Shown here in pieces: positions 7,583-17,001 of a DNA stretch of 64,000 nucleotides. The stretch spans positions 1,922,001 through 1,986,000 of the forward strand of contig NZ_SJSA01000001.1 of assembly GCF_004766125.1 (NCBI RefSeq), read 5' to 3'. The notes below the pieces were generated by a model, which did no database searches, had not been told where the DNA came from, and was given only the letters and a program-made list of their open reading frames with translations. How positions within the stretch are numbered: the stretch's first letter is position 1; every line of letters starts with the position of its first letter. The position numbers and the translations under genes are program-made. The DNA comes from Duncaniella freteri. GTDB taxonomy: Bacteria > Bacteroidota > Bacteroidia > Bacteroidales > Muribaculaceae.

Positions 7583-9577
7583 ATGAAAATTATTCCAGTA
7601 TTTACAAGTGTCGCATTATGCTGTACCATGGAGACATTAGCCGAGAATCCTGATGTAAAGTATCTGAACTTTCCGGTTTATTCAGGTTCCGACCTTGAAT
7701 TGACAGTGGATGACAATGGCACGCATTGGCGTCTGTGGTCACCTGAGGCTGAGGCTGCCAAGGTGTCGGTCTATTCCTACGGACTTAACACCCCGGCTGT
7801 AAGGACCATCGATATGGTGCGTTCTGACGGAGGTACTTGGGTGGCGTCGTTGCCTGAAAAGCTTTATGGGAAGTTTTACACTTTCTCCATCAGGCACAAT
7901 GGCAAGTGGCTGAAGGAGACACCAGGCGTATGGGCTAAGGCTGTAGGAACAAATGGGGAAAGAGCAGCGGTGATCAACATGTCGGATACCGATCCTGAAG
8001 GATGGGAGAGCGACAAGGGGCCTGCCTTAAAGCATATAAACGATGCTGTGATATATGAGATGCATCATCGCGACTTCTCCATCGACCCTTCGTCGGGTAT
8101 TGTGAACAAGGGTAAGTTCCTGGCACTGACCGAGCCCGGCACGACCAATCCCACAGGAGAGACTACCGGCATAGACCATCTCAAGGAGCTTGGTGTGACT
8201 CATGTGCACATTCTCCCATCCTATGACTATAACAGTGTGGATGAGGCAAACCTCCAGTCCGGTCAGTATAACTGGGGCTATGATCCTCTTAACTATAATG
8301 TCCCTGACGGGTCGTATTCCACCAATCCTTCCGAGCCTTCCACTCGTATCAGGGAAATGAAGGAAATGGTGAAATCTCTTCATGACAATGGCATAGGAGT
8401 GATAATGGATGTGGTGTACAACCACACGGCTGACAATGATGACTCCAATTTCTCGTTGACAGCCCCGGGATATTATTACCGTCATCGTCCGGACGGATCA
8501 TACAGCGATGCTTCGGGCTGCGGAAACGAGACCGCATCGGACCGTCAGCAGATGAGGGACTTTATCATCAACTCTGTGAAGTATTGGGCTAAGGAGTATC
8601 ATATCGACGGTTTCCGTTTCGACCTTATGGCAATTCATGATATCGAGACCATGAACCTTGTGGCAGAAGCCCTCAAGGAGATAAATCCGTCGATATTCAT
8701 ATATGGAGAGGGGTGGACTGCCGGAGACTCTCCGTTGCCTGTCGAAAAGCGCGCTCTTAAAGAGAATGTAGCCAGAATGCCTCGTATAGCTGTGTTCAGC
8801 GATGACATACGTGATGCCATAAAGGGGCATTACAGCGATGCTGCCGACCGTGGGTTCGCTACCGGCAAACCAGGGCTTGAGGAGACTGTCAAGATAGGGA
8901 TTGTAGCAGCTACGGATCATCCGCAGGTCGATTACTCCAAGGGCAACAATTCTAAGTTCCCATATGCTGCCGCCCCTACACAGATCATCAATTATGTGTC
9001 GTGTCACGACGACCTGATGCTTACTGACAAACTTCGCAAATCCATGCCGGAAGCGACCGATGCCGAGCGTCAGAGAGCAGCGCGGCTGGCGCAGACAATA
9101 GTTTTCACCTCGCAGGGCACTCCGTTCATGTTTGCTGGCGAAGAGGTGTTCAGGGATAAGAAAGGGGTGCACAATTCCTATAAATCACCTGACTCCATCA
9201 ATGCCATCGACTGGAACCTGAAACATGTCAATGCCGGACAGACTGATTATTATAAGGAGCTTATCAGGCTGAGAAAGGAGCATCCTGCGTTCAGAATGAC
9301 AACTGCCGAACAGGTAGCTCGCCACCTGAAATTCGACAAGACACTTCCCGGGCTCATATCATACTCTCTCATTGATAATGCCAACGGAGATGAATGGAAG
9401 GAGATAAAACTCGTGTTCAATGGTTCCGGCAAACCTCAGGAGGTCAGGATTCCGCGTGGCGAGTGGAAAGTGATTGCGGAGGACGGACGCATAAACGCCG
9501 ACGGTCTCGGCTCATCCAAGGGTGGCAAAATCATAGTCCCGGCAACCTCAGCTCTCATTCTTGCAAAAGAGAAATGA
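7583..9577 (+). CDS. pulA: Type I pullulanase (GH13 debranching enzyme)
   Basis: 664 residues from the ATG at 7583; an upstream in-frame ATG at 7496 lies inside the inverted repeat and is less likely. Pullulanase cuts alpha-1,6 branches of glycogen, starch or pullulan. Residues about 40-130 look like a CBM48 domain (HWRLWSPEAEAAKVSVYSYG). The catalytic domain has the type I signature YNWGYDPLNYNVPDGSY, MDVVYNHTADND, the nucleophile region DGFRFDLMAIHD, the acid/base region YGEGWTAGDSP and the third site NYVSCHDDL. A short hydrophobic N-terminus (IIPVFTSVALCC) may be a weak signal sequence, so the location is uncertain. Confidence 0.88.
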   Translation: MKIIPVFTSVALCCTMETLAENPDVKYLNFPVYSGSDLELTVDDNGTHWRLWSPEAEAAKVSVYSYGLNTPAVRTIDMVRSDGGTWVASLPEKLYGKFYTFSIRHNGKWLKETPGVWAKAVGTNGERAAVINMSDTDPEGWESDKGPALKHINDAVIYEMHHRDFSIDPSSGIVNKGKFLALTEPGTTNPTGETTGIDHLKELGVTHVHILPSYDYNSVDEANLQSGQYNWGYDPLNYNVPDGSYSTNPSEPSTRIREMKEMVKSLHDNGIGVIMDVVYNHTADNDDSNFSLTAPGYYYRHRPDGSYSDASGCGNETASDRQQMRDFIINSVKYWAKEYHIDGFRFDLMAIHDIETMNLVAEALKEINPSIFIYGEGWTAGDSPLPVEKRALKENVARMPRIAVFSDDIRDAIKGHYSDAADRGFATGKPGLEETVKIGIVAATDHPQVDYSKGNNSKFPYAAAPTQIINYVSCHDDLMLTDKLRKSMPEATDAERQRAARLAQTIVFTSQGTPFMFAGEEVFRDKKGVHNSYKSPDSINAIDWNLKHVNAGQTDYYKELIRLRKEHPAFRMTTAEQVARHLKFDKTLPGLISYSLIDNANGDEWKEIKLVFNGSGKPQEVRIPRGEWKVIAEDGRINADGLGSSKGGKIIVPATSALILAKEK

Positions 9578-9579
9578 AA

Positions 9580-9627
9580 AAATTTACGTCTTTTCGTTTG
9601 GAGATTAAAACGAAAAGACGTAAATTT
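9580..9627. terminator. Perfect 20-bp inverted repeat, bidirectional terminator candidate
   Basis: AAATTTACGTCTTTTCGTTT at 9580-9599 is exactly reverse-complemented at 9608-9627, with an 8-base loop. It begins right after the pullulanase stop codon. The stem is long but GC-poor. Confidence 0.7.
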
Positions 9628-9816
9628 GCGTTATAAAAATACACCACATCAGAGACGATTGGGAAACTCTTCAATTTATTCTGAAATACCGAGACAAGCT
9701 TAGCCGGCTAATGGCGGGCCTCATCCCTTAGGGGAGGCAAGCATTGCCCGGAGGATTACAAAGGACGGCTCAGCACTCAAATCCTGTCATTCGGAGTTTC
9801 ATCATCTTGCTCTGGT

Positions 9817-10528
9817 GTGGCTTTTTTATGTCCTTCCCCCGACAAAATAACTGACGGAAACATATCCTTCAAAAATACAATAAGGGGCTGTGTCGTAAAG
9901 TTTGAAGTGACCGCTCCACAGAAAATGTCCTTCTTCGAGGTGTTCAATGAATTTCTTGATAAGCATCTTGACTGGGCACCGCTATCAGGCCACTATAAGG
10001 TACTTGCTCGTCTGTTGCGTCGCTTTGAATTATATAGGCAGAAAACGACCCGGACAAAGTTCACGCTTATTCTCAACGACTTTGATTCCACCGAGATAGA
10101 GCGATTCAAAGACTTTGTTATCAATGAGCCGAAAATATATTACAAATATCCCTCAATATACAAGGCGGCTTCCGATGTGGTTGAAACTGCCTGAAAACAC
10201 CGCCGCCCTGAGAAACGCGGCGAGAACTCCATTATCGGTATTCTTAAAAGGCTCCGGGCTTTCTTCAACTGGTGTGTCAAACGAGGCTATCTCGACCGCA
10301 CTCCGTTCGCAACTTTCACAGGTATAGGCAGTGAGAAATACGGCACTCCTTACTATATCACAATAGAGGAGCGCGATTTGATAGCCGGTTTCGATTTGTC
10401 TGACAAACCGTCATTGGAGGTGCAACGCGACATATTTGTTTTTCAGTGACTTATCGGTTGCCGAGTGTCGGATTTGCTTGAAATGACATCGGAAAGTATA
10501 ATAAATGGTGCAATAGAGTACATTCCTG
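9817..10528 (+). pseudogene. Tyrosine recombinase (integrase), degenerate N-terminal two-thirds
   Basis: The frame reads like the SAM-like core-binding domain of Bacteroidetes phage-type integrases (FNEFLDKHLDWAPL, RRFELYRQKTTRTKFTL, KIYYKYPSIYKAA). It then continues in the same frame as RLRAFFNWCVKRGYLDRTPF, EKYGTPYYITIEERDLI and LIGCRVSDLLEMTSESI, the start of the catalytic domain including the first Arg. TGA stops interrupt the frame at 10192-10194 and 10447-10449, the second inside FQ-stop-LIGCR, where a sense codon is expected. Similarity stops near 10528, where the next fragment begins on the other strand, so the second Arg, His and Tyr of the active site are lost. It is not functional. 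Confidence 0.8.
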
Positions 10529-10909
10529 TAAATACTCACTGTTTCAACAAGCTGCTTGTCCATTGCCGGACGCTGAATGATGTTGACGGCACCGCCGTCT
10601 TTCATCACGTCGGCGATCTCCAACGGATTGAGGTTGTCCACGATGGCTATGATGGGAAATTTGTAGCCCTTCCGTTTCTGCCAGTTGATTAACTCCTGCG
10701 CTGTGCCACGGACGAATTTCATTGCCGCGACAACCTTTAGCTCAACGAGTTTACGAGTTAATCACTGCGCCGGGTGGAAGTTTCTCCACCTCGTCTTTTG
10801 CAGCCTCCATCGTCTCGACTGCTATCGGCTCGTAGCCGGCTCGCGTAAGCAAGCCAACCATGAGCCGACGGTCGGAGTCGGAGGCATCTACAATGAGGAT
10901 TTTGTTCAT
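10529..10909 (-). pseudogene. rteB: RteB-like response regulator, receiver-domain fragment
   Basis: Reading from the ATG at 10909, MNKILIVDASDSDRRLMVGL and EKLPPGAV match the receiver domain of RteB-type (NtrC-family) regulators of Bacteroides conjugative transposons. The frame is broken near 10,750 by about 25 extra bases containing a small tandem repeat (AACTCGT A AACTCGT). It then resumes in another frame as VVAAMKFVRGTAQELINWQK, FPIIAIVDNLNPLEIADVM and GGAVNIIQRPAMDKQLVETV. Similarity ends at the junction with the recombinase fragment. The AAA+ and DNA-binding domains are missing here; a Fis-type C-terminus of the same sort lies at about 21,777-22,052. Confidence 0.75.
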
Positions 10910-10942
10910 TGTTAGATAAATTTAGATTATTAAAATACACAG

Positions 10943-10980
10943 TCAGATACGTTCCATGAAAGAGCATGAAACGTATCTGA
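10943..10980 (-). terminator. Hairpin terminator after the phosphatase/TonB receptor operon
   Basis: TCAGATACGTTCCATG (10943-10958) pairs with CATGAAACGTATCTGA (10965-10980) with one mismatch and a 6-base loop. On the minus strand it lies 40 bases beyond the phosphatase stop codon. It also marks the left edge of the phosphate island. Confidence 0.7.
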
Positions 10981-11020
10981 GTTTTGTAGTTATTTGTCAG
11001 AATATCACATAAGCCACGCA

Positions 11021-11944
11021 CTATTTGGAGCGGCTTACCACATGTATGGTTTTGCCTTCTTTATCGAGCAAATTCAGTTTAAGATTCTCTTTGTCGGCGG
11101 TCAGGACAGAGAATCCGGGAGAATTGTTGCAAAATACGGTGCCCTCGATTTCTTTCGGAGTCCGTGTGAGGGAGCCGGATGTGTTGACCACATAGTCGAT
11201 TTTTGAATCCGGGCGGCGGATGTGCTGGTAATTGTGGATATGACCGCAGATATACATGTCCACATTGTGCTTCCGCAGAATTGTGTCAACTTTCTTCTGC
11301 ATATCTGTTCGCTCAGATTCCGACTTGTCGGTATAGGCATAGATGGGATGATGACCGACCACAACGATCCAGTCTTCCGTCGCCTCTGTCAAAGTCTTTT
11401 CGAGCCATTGCAACTGGGCTTCGGTATCCTGATTCACAGCATCGGGATATGTGTCGGTCTTTTTCCTGTATTTGTCAATCAAAGGAGTAGTGTCGAGAAA
11501 TACCACCTTGACAGTTGTCCCGTCATCTTCAAAGGTCTTGGTGTAATATCTTGCCGGCATCTCCCAACGGCGGGATATGCCGGAATAATCGATAACCGCT
11601 TGGGTGTTGCCGCGATATTCATGGTTGCCGCAGACGGGATACCAGTTCACCATAAGCTCCGGGTGGTCGTAGATAAGCTCATAGTTGGTCATCCACAAGG
11701 GGTCTGTCACACTCTCCACTCCGCCGTAGTGATGTGTGTCGCCAAGAGCAAGAATAGCATCGGGTCCTATTTGTTCTGCAATTCTGCCCATTGTCGCGGC
11801 AACAGGCTTCTGGTCATAGTGGCCGTTGCGTCCGAGGTCTGACACTACCATCAGGTTCACATCGCCTTTGGCGATTTCAGTCTGGGCAATGGCTCCAAAA
11901 GAGGAGATGAGAGCCAAAGCCGCGATAAGAAATTTACGAATCAT
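11021..11944 (-). CDS. Secreted calcineurin-like metallophosphoesterase
   Basis: 307 residues with an N-terminal signal peptide (FLIAALALISSFGAIAQ). The five metal-binding blocks of the calcineurin-like superfamily are all visible: VVSDLGRNG, LGDTHHYGG, CGNHEYRG, GHHPIY and CGHIHNY. The layout resembles purple-acid-phosphatase-like enzymes, which release orthophosphate from phosphomonoesters outside the cytoplasm. It lies 12 bases after the TonB receptor gene in the same direction, so the two are probably one operon. With the neighbouring phosphate genes, a role in scavenging phosphate from organic esters is the likely one, but its substrate is not proven by sequence. Confidence 0.85.
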   Translation of the reverse strand: MIRKFLIAALALISSFGAIAQTEIAKGDVNLMVVSDLGRNGHYDQKPVAATMGRIAEQIGPDAILALGDTHHYGGVESVTDPLWMTNYELIYDHPELMVNWYPVCGNHEYRGNTQAVIDYSGISRRWEMPARYYTKTFEDDGTTVKVVFLDTTPLIDKYRKKTDTYPDAVNQDTEAQLQWLEKTLTEATEDWIVVVGHHPIYAYTDKSESERTDMQKKVDTILRKHNVDMYICGHIHNYQHIRRPDSKIDYVVNTSGSLTRTPKEIEGTVFCNNSPGFSVLTADKENLKLNLLDKEGKTIHVVSRSK

Positions 11945-11956
11945 TGTTTTGTATTT

Positions 11957-14707
11957 TTAGAATGTTACTTTTACACCGCCGTTGAGTTTCACTCCGTAAT
12001 ATTCCTGCTGCATCGTGTAGTCCTTGCTACCTTGATAATAGCGCAGAGGCTGATTGAGGAGGTTATTGCAGTCGGCATATACGGTTATTTTTGTTTTGCG
12101 CCCGAATGTGTAGCTGACGTTAAGGTCCAGATATTTCACGGCATCATAGTATCGGTCGTAGAACGAACTTGCGCCCATTTCGTCGATAAATGCCGAGGCA
12201 TAGTTGAATGAGGCTCTTGCGGAGAAACCGCACTTGTCGAAATATAGCGAGAGATTGGATGTATGCTCGGGAGAGCCGGGCAAGCTAAGGCCTTTCTCGT
12301 TTTCACGATCCTCGAAGTTGAAGTCGGTAATGCGTGAGTGGGTATAGGTGTATGTAGCGTAAAGTCCGAGACACTTCATCGCCGGTGTGATGAAACTGAA
12401 ATCACGCTGCCATGCCATTTCCACTCCGAAAAGATTAGCGTTGCCACCGTTTTTAGGTTGTGTGAACTTAGTCCAGACAGTACCCTGATACTCCTTGTTA
12501 TAAGCCACCTCATCAACGATGAATCCTTCTATTCTTTTATAGAAAATTCCGGCGGACACAAGTCCGATTGATTTCCAGTAATATTCAGTGTTGAGGTCGA
12601 TATTGTGAGATGTCGTTGCTTTCAGACCTGGATTCCCGATCCTTATCTCATTGTCGCCACGTTTGATATTCATGCCGGGAACGAGTGCGGAATATTTTGG
12701 CCGGGATATGGACTGGTTATAACCGGCACGCAGCATGAAATCCTTGTTGATGTCCCATTTCAATAATAATGAGGGGAGGAAATTTATATAATTTGAAGTC
12801 TCAGGCTCGGTCTTGGAGACACTGTTGGATTCATCATCGTAATTTCTGCCTATGTAACGCAGTGATGTGTTCTCGACACGCAGACCGCCCATAAAGTTAA
12901 GGTTGTCGGAAAGTCTGGAATCAATACGCACATAACCTGATGCCACATTCTCCCTCGCATGGAAATTGCCCGCAAGTTCCTCTGCAATTTGCTCTCGCTC
13001 AAACAAATTGGAATCGTCAAGATTGAGGGAGCCAAGAAATTTCTTGTCAACGAATGTGCCGGTCTGATATTTTGAGGAAGGCATGAATCTGTCGGTACTT
13101 TGGTCTGTGGTATGTGCAAGCGCATCTGTGTTAAATGCCTTTTTGTCAAGCGGAGTGTATTCGTAATAGTCTATCTCCTTATCTTTTGTCTTGTTCACGA
13201 ACTTGCATCCAAACTTGATTTTTGAGCGTTCGCTAAGTCGGGCCTTGAAATCCAGTGCCGCCTTGAAGTCCTGCTCCACAATATCCTCCTGCTGCTGTGT
13301 AAGCTCTTTGAGCGAGAAGTCATCATTCAAGATCATTGTATATCCTTCGTCGGGAGTGGCAAATGGCTCTCTCGGATTACTCAGGTCGAAACTGAACCTC
13401 TGCGATTTGAGACGGTAGTCGATGTATCTCTCATTCGGGCGTTTCTCCGTAGCCCGTGCATATCCCAGTTTCCAGTCCATGCCAAGGATACCTAAACGGT
13501 TTTCACCTCCCAAAGTGAAATCCATTGTCCGTTGGCGTTCAAGACGGGCGTTTCGTTCGTCACCCGAACCTCCTTTTGTCTGGACACGCACATCGGCTTT
13601 CCCTTCGGACGTAATGTCTTTGAGTGTTGTCCTGTAACGGTTTTCCCAATCATTGCGGTTGTTGAAAATACCCTTGAACCAGACCTTGTTGAAGTCATTG
13701 AACTTCCAGTCGAGCGACAATGAGTAGCTCTGTCGCTCTCGTGTGACATAATACTGCCTTATCTGATAGTCGTTGACATAGATTTTGCCGTCGTCATCCT
13801 TTTCCCATATAAATTCTGTGTTATATGATCCGGCTGGCGCATTATTATAGGAGGCCGCAAGCATCACTCCGAAGCGGTCATTGAAGAAACGGTTACCGAG
13901 AGTGAGTCCGAAATTCATCTGCGCCTTACGGCTTATCCAGTTGTAGCCTGTTCCCGCTACGGCTCCGATAGTAAATCTGTGTGGCGAATTTTTCGTAACG
14001 AGGTTGATAGAACCGCCGATAGCATCGCCGTCCTGATCCGGCATAAGTGTCTTGCTGACCTCTATTGTCTGAATCATATCGGACGGTATAAGGTCAAGCT
14101 GAACATTGCGAATGTCTCCCTCGGCCGATGGCAGTCTTGACCCGTTGATTGTCACTGAACTGAACTCAGCCGGAGTGCCGCGTACCTGACCGAAGCGGGC
14201 CTCGCCCTGATCATACTGCACATTGATACCGCTTATACGTTTCAGAGCGTCTCCGATATTCGAGTCGGGGAATTTGCCAATCTGGTCGGCAGACACCACA
14301 TTGGTTATATTGATATTATTCTTCTGGGCATTTATGGCTCTCTGCTGCCCGGAGAAAACGCCGGTCACTACAACTTCATTCAGTTCCCGTGATGTATCCG
14401 ACATTACAATGTCGTCAACCGTCGATTTTTCCGAAACCACGATTGTTTTACTGACCGGAAGAAAACCGATATAAGTTACTTTCAGATTATGATTCCCGGA
14501 TGAAAGGTTGGCAAACGAGAAAAAGCCGTCGAGATCTGTAACCGCCGACAGCTTGTTGCTGTCAATGATAACCACCGCCCCCGGCAGCGGGTTCTTCTCA
14601 TTGTCAAGGATGCGGCCTTTAAGTTGTCCGTATTTCGGACTGTCAGCCGCCATAATGGTCAGACTTGAAGCAAGTGCGACCCAAAAAGTTGACATTACTT
14701 TTTTCAT
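11957..14707 (-). CDS. TonB-dependent outer-membrane receptor
   Basis: 916 residues. It has a signal peptide (residues 1-20), a carboxypeptidase-D-like regulatory domain (about 27-105, GQLKGRILDNEKNPLPGAVV ... DLDGFFSF), a TonB-box-like ELNEVVVTG, and a plug (about 125-240, FPDSNIGDALKRISGINVQY, DGDAIGGSINLVTK). The beta-barrel ends in KVTF with a terminal Phe, as usual for BAM substrates. The plug wording is like the TIGR01782 group of receptors, not SusC, and no SusD-like gene is next to it. Its operon with a metallophosphatase and its divergent two-component system suggest import of a phosphate compound; the ligand is inferred only. Confidence 0.87.
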   Translation of the reverse strand: MKKVMSTFWVALASSLTIMAADSPKYGQLKGRILDNEKNPLPGAVVIIDSNKLSAVTDLDGFFSFANLSSGNHNLKVTYIGFLPVSKTIVVSEKSTVDDIVMSDTSRELNEVVVTGVFSGQQRAINAQKNNINITNVVSADQIGKFPDSNIGDALKRISGINVQYDQGEARFGQVRGTPAEFSSVTINGSRLPSAEGDIRNVQLDLIPSDMIQTIEVSKTLMPDQDGDAIGGSINLVTKNSPHRFTIGAVAGTGYNWISRKAQMNFGLTLGNRFFNDRFGVMLAASYNNAPAGSYNTEFIWEKDDDGKIYVNDYQIRQYYVTRERQSYSLSLDWKFNDFNKVWFKGIFNNRNDWENRYRTTLKDITSEGKADVRVQTKGGSGDERNARLERQRTMDFTLGGENRLGILGMDWKLGYARATEKRPNERYIDYRLKSQRFSFDLSNPREPFATPDEGYTMILNDDFSLKELTQQQEDIVEQDFKAALDFKARLSERSKIKFGCKFVNKTKDKEIDYYEYTPLDKKAFNTDALAHTTDQSTDRFMPSSKYQTGTFVDKKFLGSLNLDDSNLFEREQIAEELAGNFHARENVASGYVRIDSRLSDNLNFMGGLRVENTSLRYIGRNYDDESNSVSKTEPETSNYINFLPSLLLKWDINKDFMLRAGYNQSISRPKYSALVPGMNIKRGDNEIRIGNPGLKATTSHNIDLNTEYYWKSIGLVSAGIFYKRIEGFIVDEVAYNKEYQGTVWTKFTQPKNGGNANLFGVEMAWQRDFSFITPAMKCLGLYATYTYTHSRITDFNFEDRENEKGLSLPGSPEHTSNLSLYFDKCGFSARASFNYASAFIDEMGASSFYDRYYDAVKYLDLNVSYTFGRKTKITVYADCNNLLNQPLRYYQGSKDYTMQQEYYGVKLNGGVKVTF

Positions 14708-14738
14708 TGTGATTGTTGTTTTGTTTCTGATTCACGCT

Positions 14739-14747
14739 GCAAAATTC
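14739..14747 (-). promoter_or_regulatory. Possible -7 element for the TonB receptor operon
   Basis: The minus strand reads GAATTTTGC here, one base from TAnnTTTGC, about 30 bases ahead of the receptor start codon. Confidence 0.45.
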
Positions 14748-14807
14748 GCCAACTAATATTTCATGGGTTTATCAGATTTGTTTAGATTTTATGAAATGAA
14801 TTGTGTC

Positions 14808-14829
14808 ATTAAACTTTTATTAAACTTTT
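14808..14829 (+). promoter_or_regulatory. 11-bp tandem repeat, candidate PhoB-type operator
   Basis: ATTAAACTTTT occurs twice with no spacer (14808-14818 and 14819-14829) in the 166-bp region shared by the TonB receptor operon and the response-regulator gene. OmpR/PhoB-family regulators bind direct repeats with an 11-bp period. An 11-bp-period TGAAAT repeat is found ahead of the Pit gene. Binding itself is inference. Confidence 0.5.
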
Positions 14830-14861
14830 GAGCATTAGGATAGTATTTAACCGATTATTAG

Positions 14862-14870
14862 TAATTTTGC
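14862..14870 (+). promoter_or_regulatory. -7 promoter element for the two-component genes
   Basis: TAATTTTGC is an exact TAnnTTTGC -7 box. It ends only 3 bases before the regulator ATG at 14874, so the transcript would be leaderless or nearly so, or the true start is slightly downstream. Confidence 0.5.
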
Positions 14871-14873
14871 GGC

Positions 14874-15569
14874 ATGGAAACAAAAAAGAAGATACTTGTT
14901 GTCGATGATGAGGAAGCCCTGTGTGACGGCCTCGGATTCAATCTTGAAGCGGAAGGCTATCAGGTCGACATGGCGTATAGCGCGGAGGAGGCTCTTGCCC
15001 TCAACCTTGCCGCCTATGACCTGATACTCCTTGATATTATGATGGGGGAAATATCCGGGACTCAACTGGCACGCATAATGAAGTCAAATCCGGCAACGGC
15101 CTCCGTTCCCATCATATTCTGCACAGCAAAAGACACTGAGGAGGATATGATTTCGGGACTTGATCTCGGGGCTGACGACTATATAATGAAGCCTTATTCT
15201 CTTAAAGCTGTACTTGCCCGAATAAGGACTGTGCTTCGCCGTACGGCGGCTTATGTCGCACCTGCCAAGACTGATTCTGACCTTGTTTCATACAAGGGGC
15301 TGGTTCTGTCTGCAAAAAACAGGACCTGCACGGTTGACGGGACGGAGGTGAAAATGCCCAAAAAGGAGTTTGAGATACTGCTCAAACTAATCTCCAACCG
15401 GGGGCAGGTTTTCACCCGTGCGGATTTGCTCAACGAGATATGGCCCGACGAGGTTGTGGTGCTTGACAGGGTTGTAGATGTGAACATAACCCGTATACGC
15501 CAGAAAATCGGCATCTACGGCAAGAATATTGTAACTCGCTCGGGCTACGGTTATGGGTTTATTGAATAA
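14874..15569 (+). CDS. PhoB-like response regulator (OmpR family)
   Basis: 231 residues. The receiver domain (about 6-120) has Asp12/Asp13 in VVDDEE, the phosphoryl-acceptor Asp54 in LILLDIMM, Thr84 and Lys106 (DDYIMKPYS). The winged-helix output domain (about 135-231) has KEFEILLKLISNRGQVFTR and DVNITRIRQKIG, typical of OmpR/PhoB. It overlaps the kinase gene by 17 bases, so the two should form a translationally coupled pair. Lying between phosphatase/receptor and methylglyoxal synthase/phosphate transporter genes, it is most simply a phosphate-starvation regulator. That role is from context; the sequence alone shows only the family. Confidence 0.88.
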   Translation: METKKKILVVDDEEALCDGLGFNLEAEGYQVDMAYSAEEALALNLAAYDLILLDIMMGEISGTQLARIMKSNPATASVPIIFCTAKDTEEDMISGLDLGADDYIMKPYSLKAVLARIRTVLRRTAAYVAPAKTDSDLVSYKGLVLSAKNRTCTVDGTEVKMPKKEFEILLKLISNRGQVFTRADLLNEIWPDEVVVLDRVVDVNITRIRQKIGIYGKNIVTRSGYGYGFIE

Positions 15570-17001
15570 GCTCTCCTATCCGCAGCGGCTGTTCGTGTGG
15601 CTTCTTGGATATTCCTTGCTGATGGTCGGTTGCTTTGTCGTGTTTCAGTATCACAGGGAAAAGGAATTCAAGGCGGAGGAGATTGACAAGCAACTACAGC
15701 TTATCAACACATATATCCTTACCGAACTTGGTGAGGGACACGATGTGCCGGATATTAAACTTGACGAATTCAAGCCATTCGGGGAAATCCGTGTCAGCGT
15801 GATTTCCGAGGACGGGCATATCATTTACGACAACACCCTCGATTCCCTTCCGAAAACCAATCATCTTGACCGACAGGAAATCCGAGACGCACTGCGGCTT
15901 GGGTCAGGCTATGCCGTAAGGCGCCACAGCGAGAGTACCGGCAACAATTATTTTTATTCGGCGCAAAAGAGCGATGACGGCTATATTGTCCGTACAGCGG
16001 TGCCGTATTCCGTATCATTCAGTGGGCTGTTGCAGGCCGATTACGGCTTTCTGTGGATTATGGGGATTATCACAATGGTGATGTGCGTACTTGGCTATTT
16101 CGCAACCCGAAGGGTCGGCCTCCACATAATCAGGCTGAACAGATTTGCGGAAAACGTAGAAAACGGTGCCCAGATTTCCGACACCGAACCGTTCCCCCAT
16201 GACGAGCTTGGCGAGATTTCAAACCACATTGTCCGCCTTTATGCCCGTTTGCAACAGGCTGTCGCTGACAGGGACAGCGAACATCGCGCAGCCCTCCATG
16301 AACAGCTTGAAAAGGAACGCATCAAAAAGCAACTCACGAATAACATAAACCACGAACTGAAAACCCCGGTCGCATCAATCAGGGTCAGTGTGGAGACGAT
16401 GCTGGCACACAGGAATATGAGCGATGAAAAGCAGATATTGTTCCTGCAACGTTGTCTTACAAACACAGAAAGGCTCCAAAGGCTTCTGACCGATGTCTCG
16501 CTCCTAACACGCATGGACGACGGAAGCGCCTCTATATTGAGAGAACAGGTTAATCTCACGGATATAATAAATGACGTGGTTGAGGACCGACAGATAATCG
16601 CCGCCACAAAGGGCATAAGGATTGAGAATTTTGTTTCTCATAACGTAATCATGGCCGGTAATGCTTCTCTGCTTGAGGCCGTTTTCAACAACCTTATAGA
16701 CAATGCGATTGTTTATAGTGGAGGAACCAGAATAAAAATAGAATTAATCAGTATCGACAACGATAAAGTTGTAATTGCATTGTCCGACAACGGATGCGGC
16801 GTTCCTCCCGAACACCTGCCAAGACTGTTTGAAAGGTTCTATCGCATTGACAAGGGACGGTCACGAGCGGCCGGTGGCACCGGACTCGGGCTTTCGATAG
16901 TGAAAAACGCCGTGATTCTTCATGGCGGTGAAATCTCCGCCGAAACTCAATGCTCAGGCGGATTATTGTTCAAAATAACATTTTCAAGAAACTCAAAATG
17001 A
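15553..17001 (+). CDS. PhoR-like sensor histidine kinase
   Basis: 482 residues. Two membrane helices (about 13-30 and 160-185, FLWIMGIITMVMCVLGYFA) bracket a periplasmic sensor region of about 130 residues. A HAMP-like linker follows. The dimerisation box is NINHELKTPVASI with the phospho-acceptor His near residue 267. The ATPase part shows NNLIDNAIVYS (N box), SDNGCGVPPEHL (G1), FYRIDKGRSR and GGTGLGLSIVKNAV (G2). It overlaps the regulator gene by 17 bases, and its TGA overlaps the methylglyoxal synthase ATG (ATGA). The stimulus cannot be read from the sequence; phosphate limitation is inferred from the neighbours. Confidence 0.88.
   Translation: MGLLNKLSYPQRLFVWLLGYSLLMVGCFVVFQYHREKEFKAEEIDKQLQLINTYILTELGEGHDVPDIKLDEFKPFGEIRVSVISEDGHIIYDNTLDSLPKTNHLDRQEIRDALRLGSGYAVRRHSESTGNNYFYSAQKSDDGYIVRTAVPYSVSFSGLLQADYGFLWIMGIITMVMCVLGYFATRRVGLHIIRLNRFAENVENGAQISDTEPFPHDELGEISNHIVRLYARLQQAVADRDSEHRAALHEQLEKERIKKQLTNNINHELKTPVASIRVSVETMLAHRNMSDEKQILFLQRCLTNTERLQRLLTDVSLLTRMDDGSASILREQVNLTDIINDVVEDRQIIAATKGIRIENFVSHNVIMAGNASLLEAVFNNLIDNAIVYSGGTRIKIELISIDNDKVVIALSDNGCGVPPEHLPRLFERFYRIDKGRSRAAGGTGLGLSIVKNAVILHGGEISAETQCSGGLLFKITFSRNSK

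Noticed and set aside
9817-10528. TGA recoding in the integrase
   Set aside because: Several intact neighbours end at TGA, so the code is standard; the gene is also truncated at its 3' end.
11957-14707. SusC of a SusC/SusD polysaccharide locus
   Set aside because: There is no SusD-like gene, and the plug sequence and neighbours point to another type of TonB receptor.
16950-16997. Upstream start for methylglyoxal synthase
   Set aside because: It adds 16 residues unlike the family and lies within the kinase gene; the ATGA overlap start is better.
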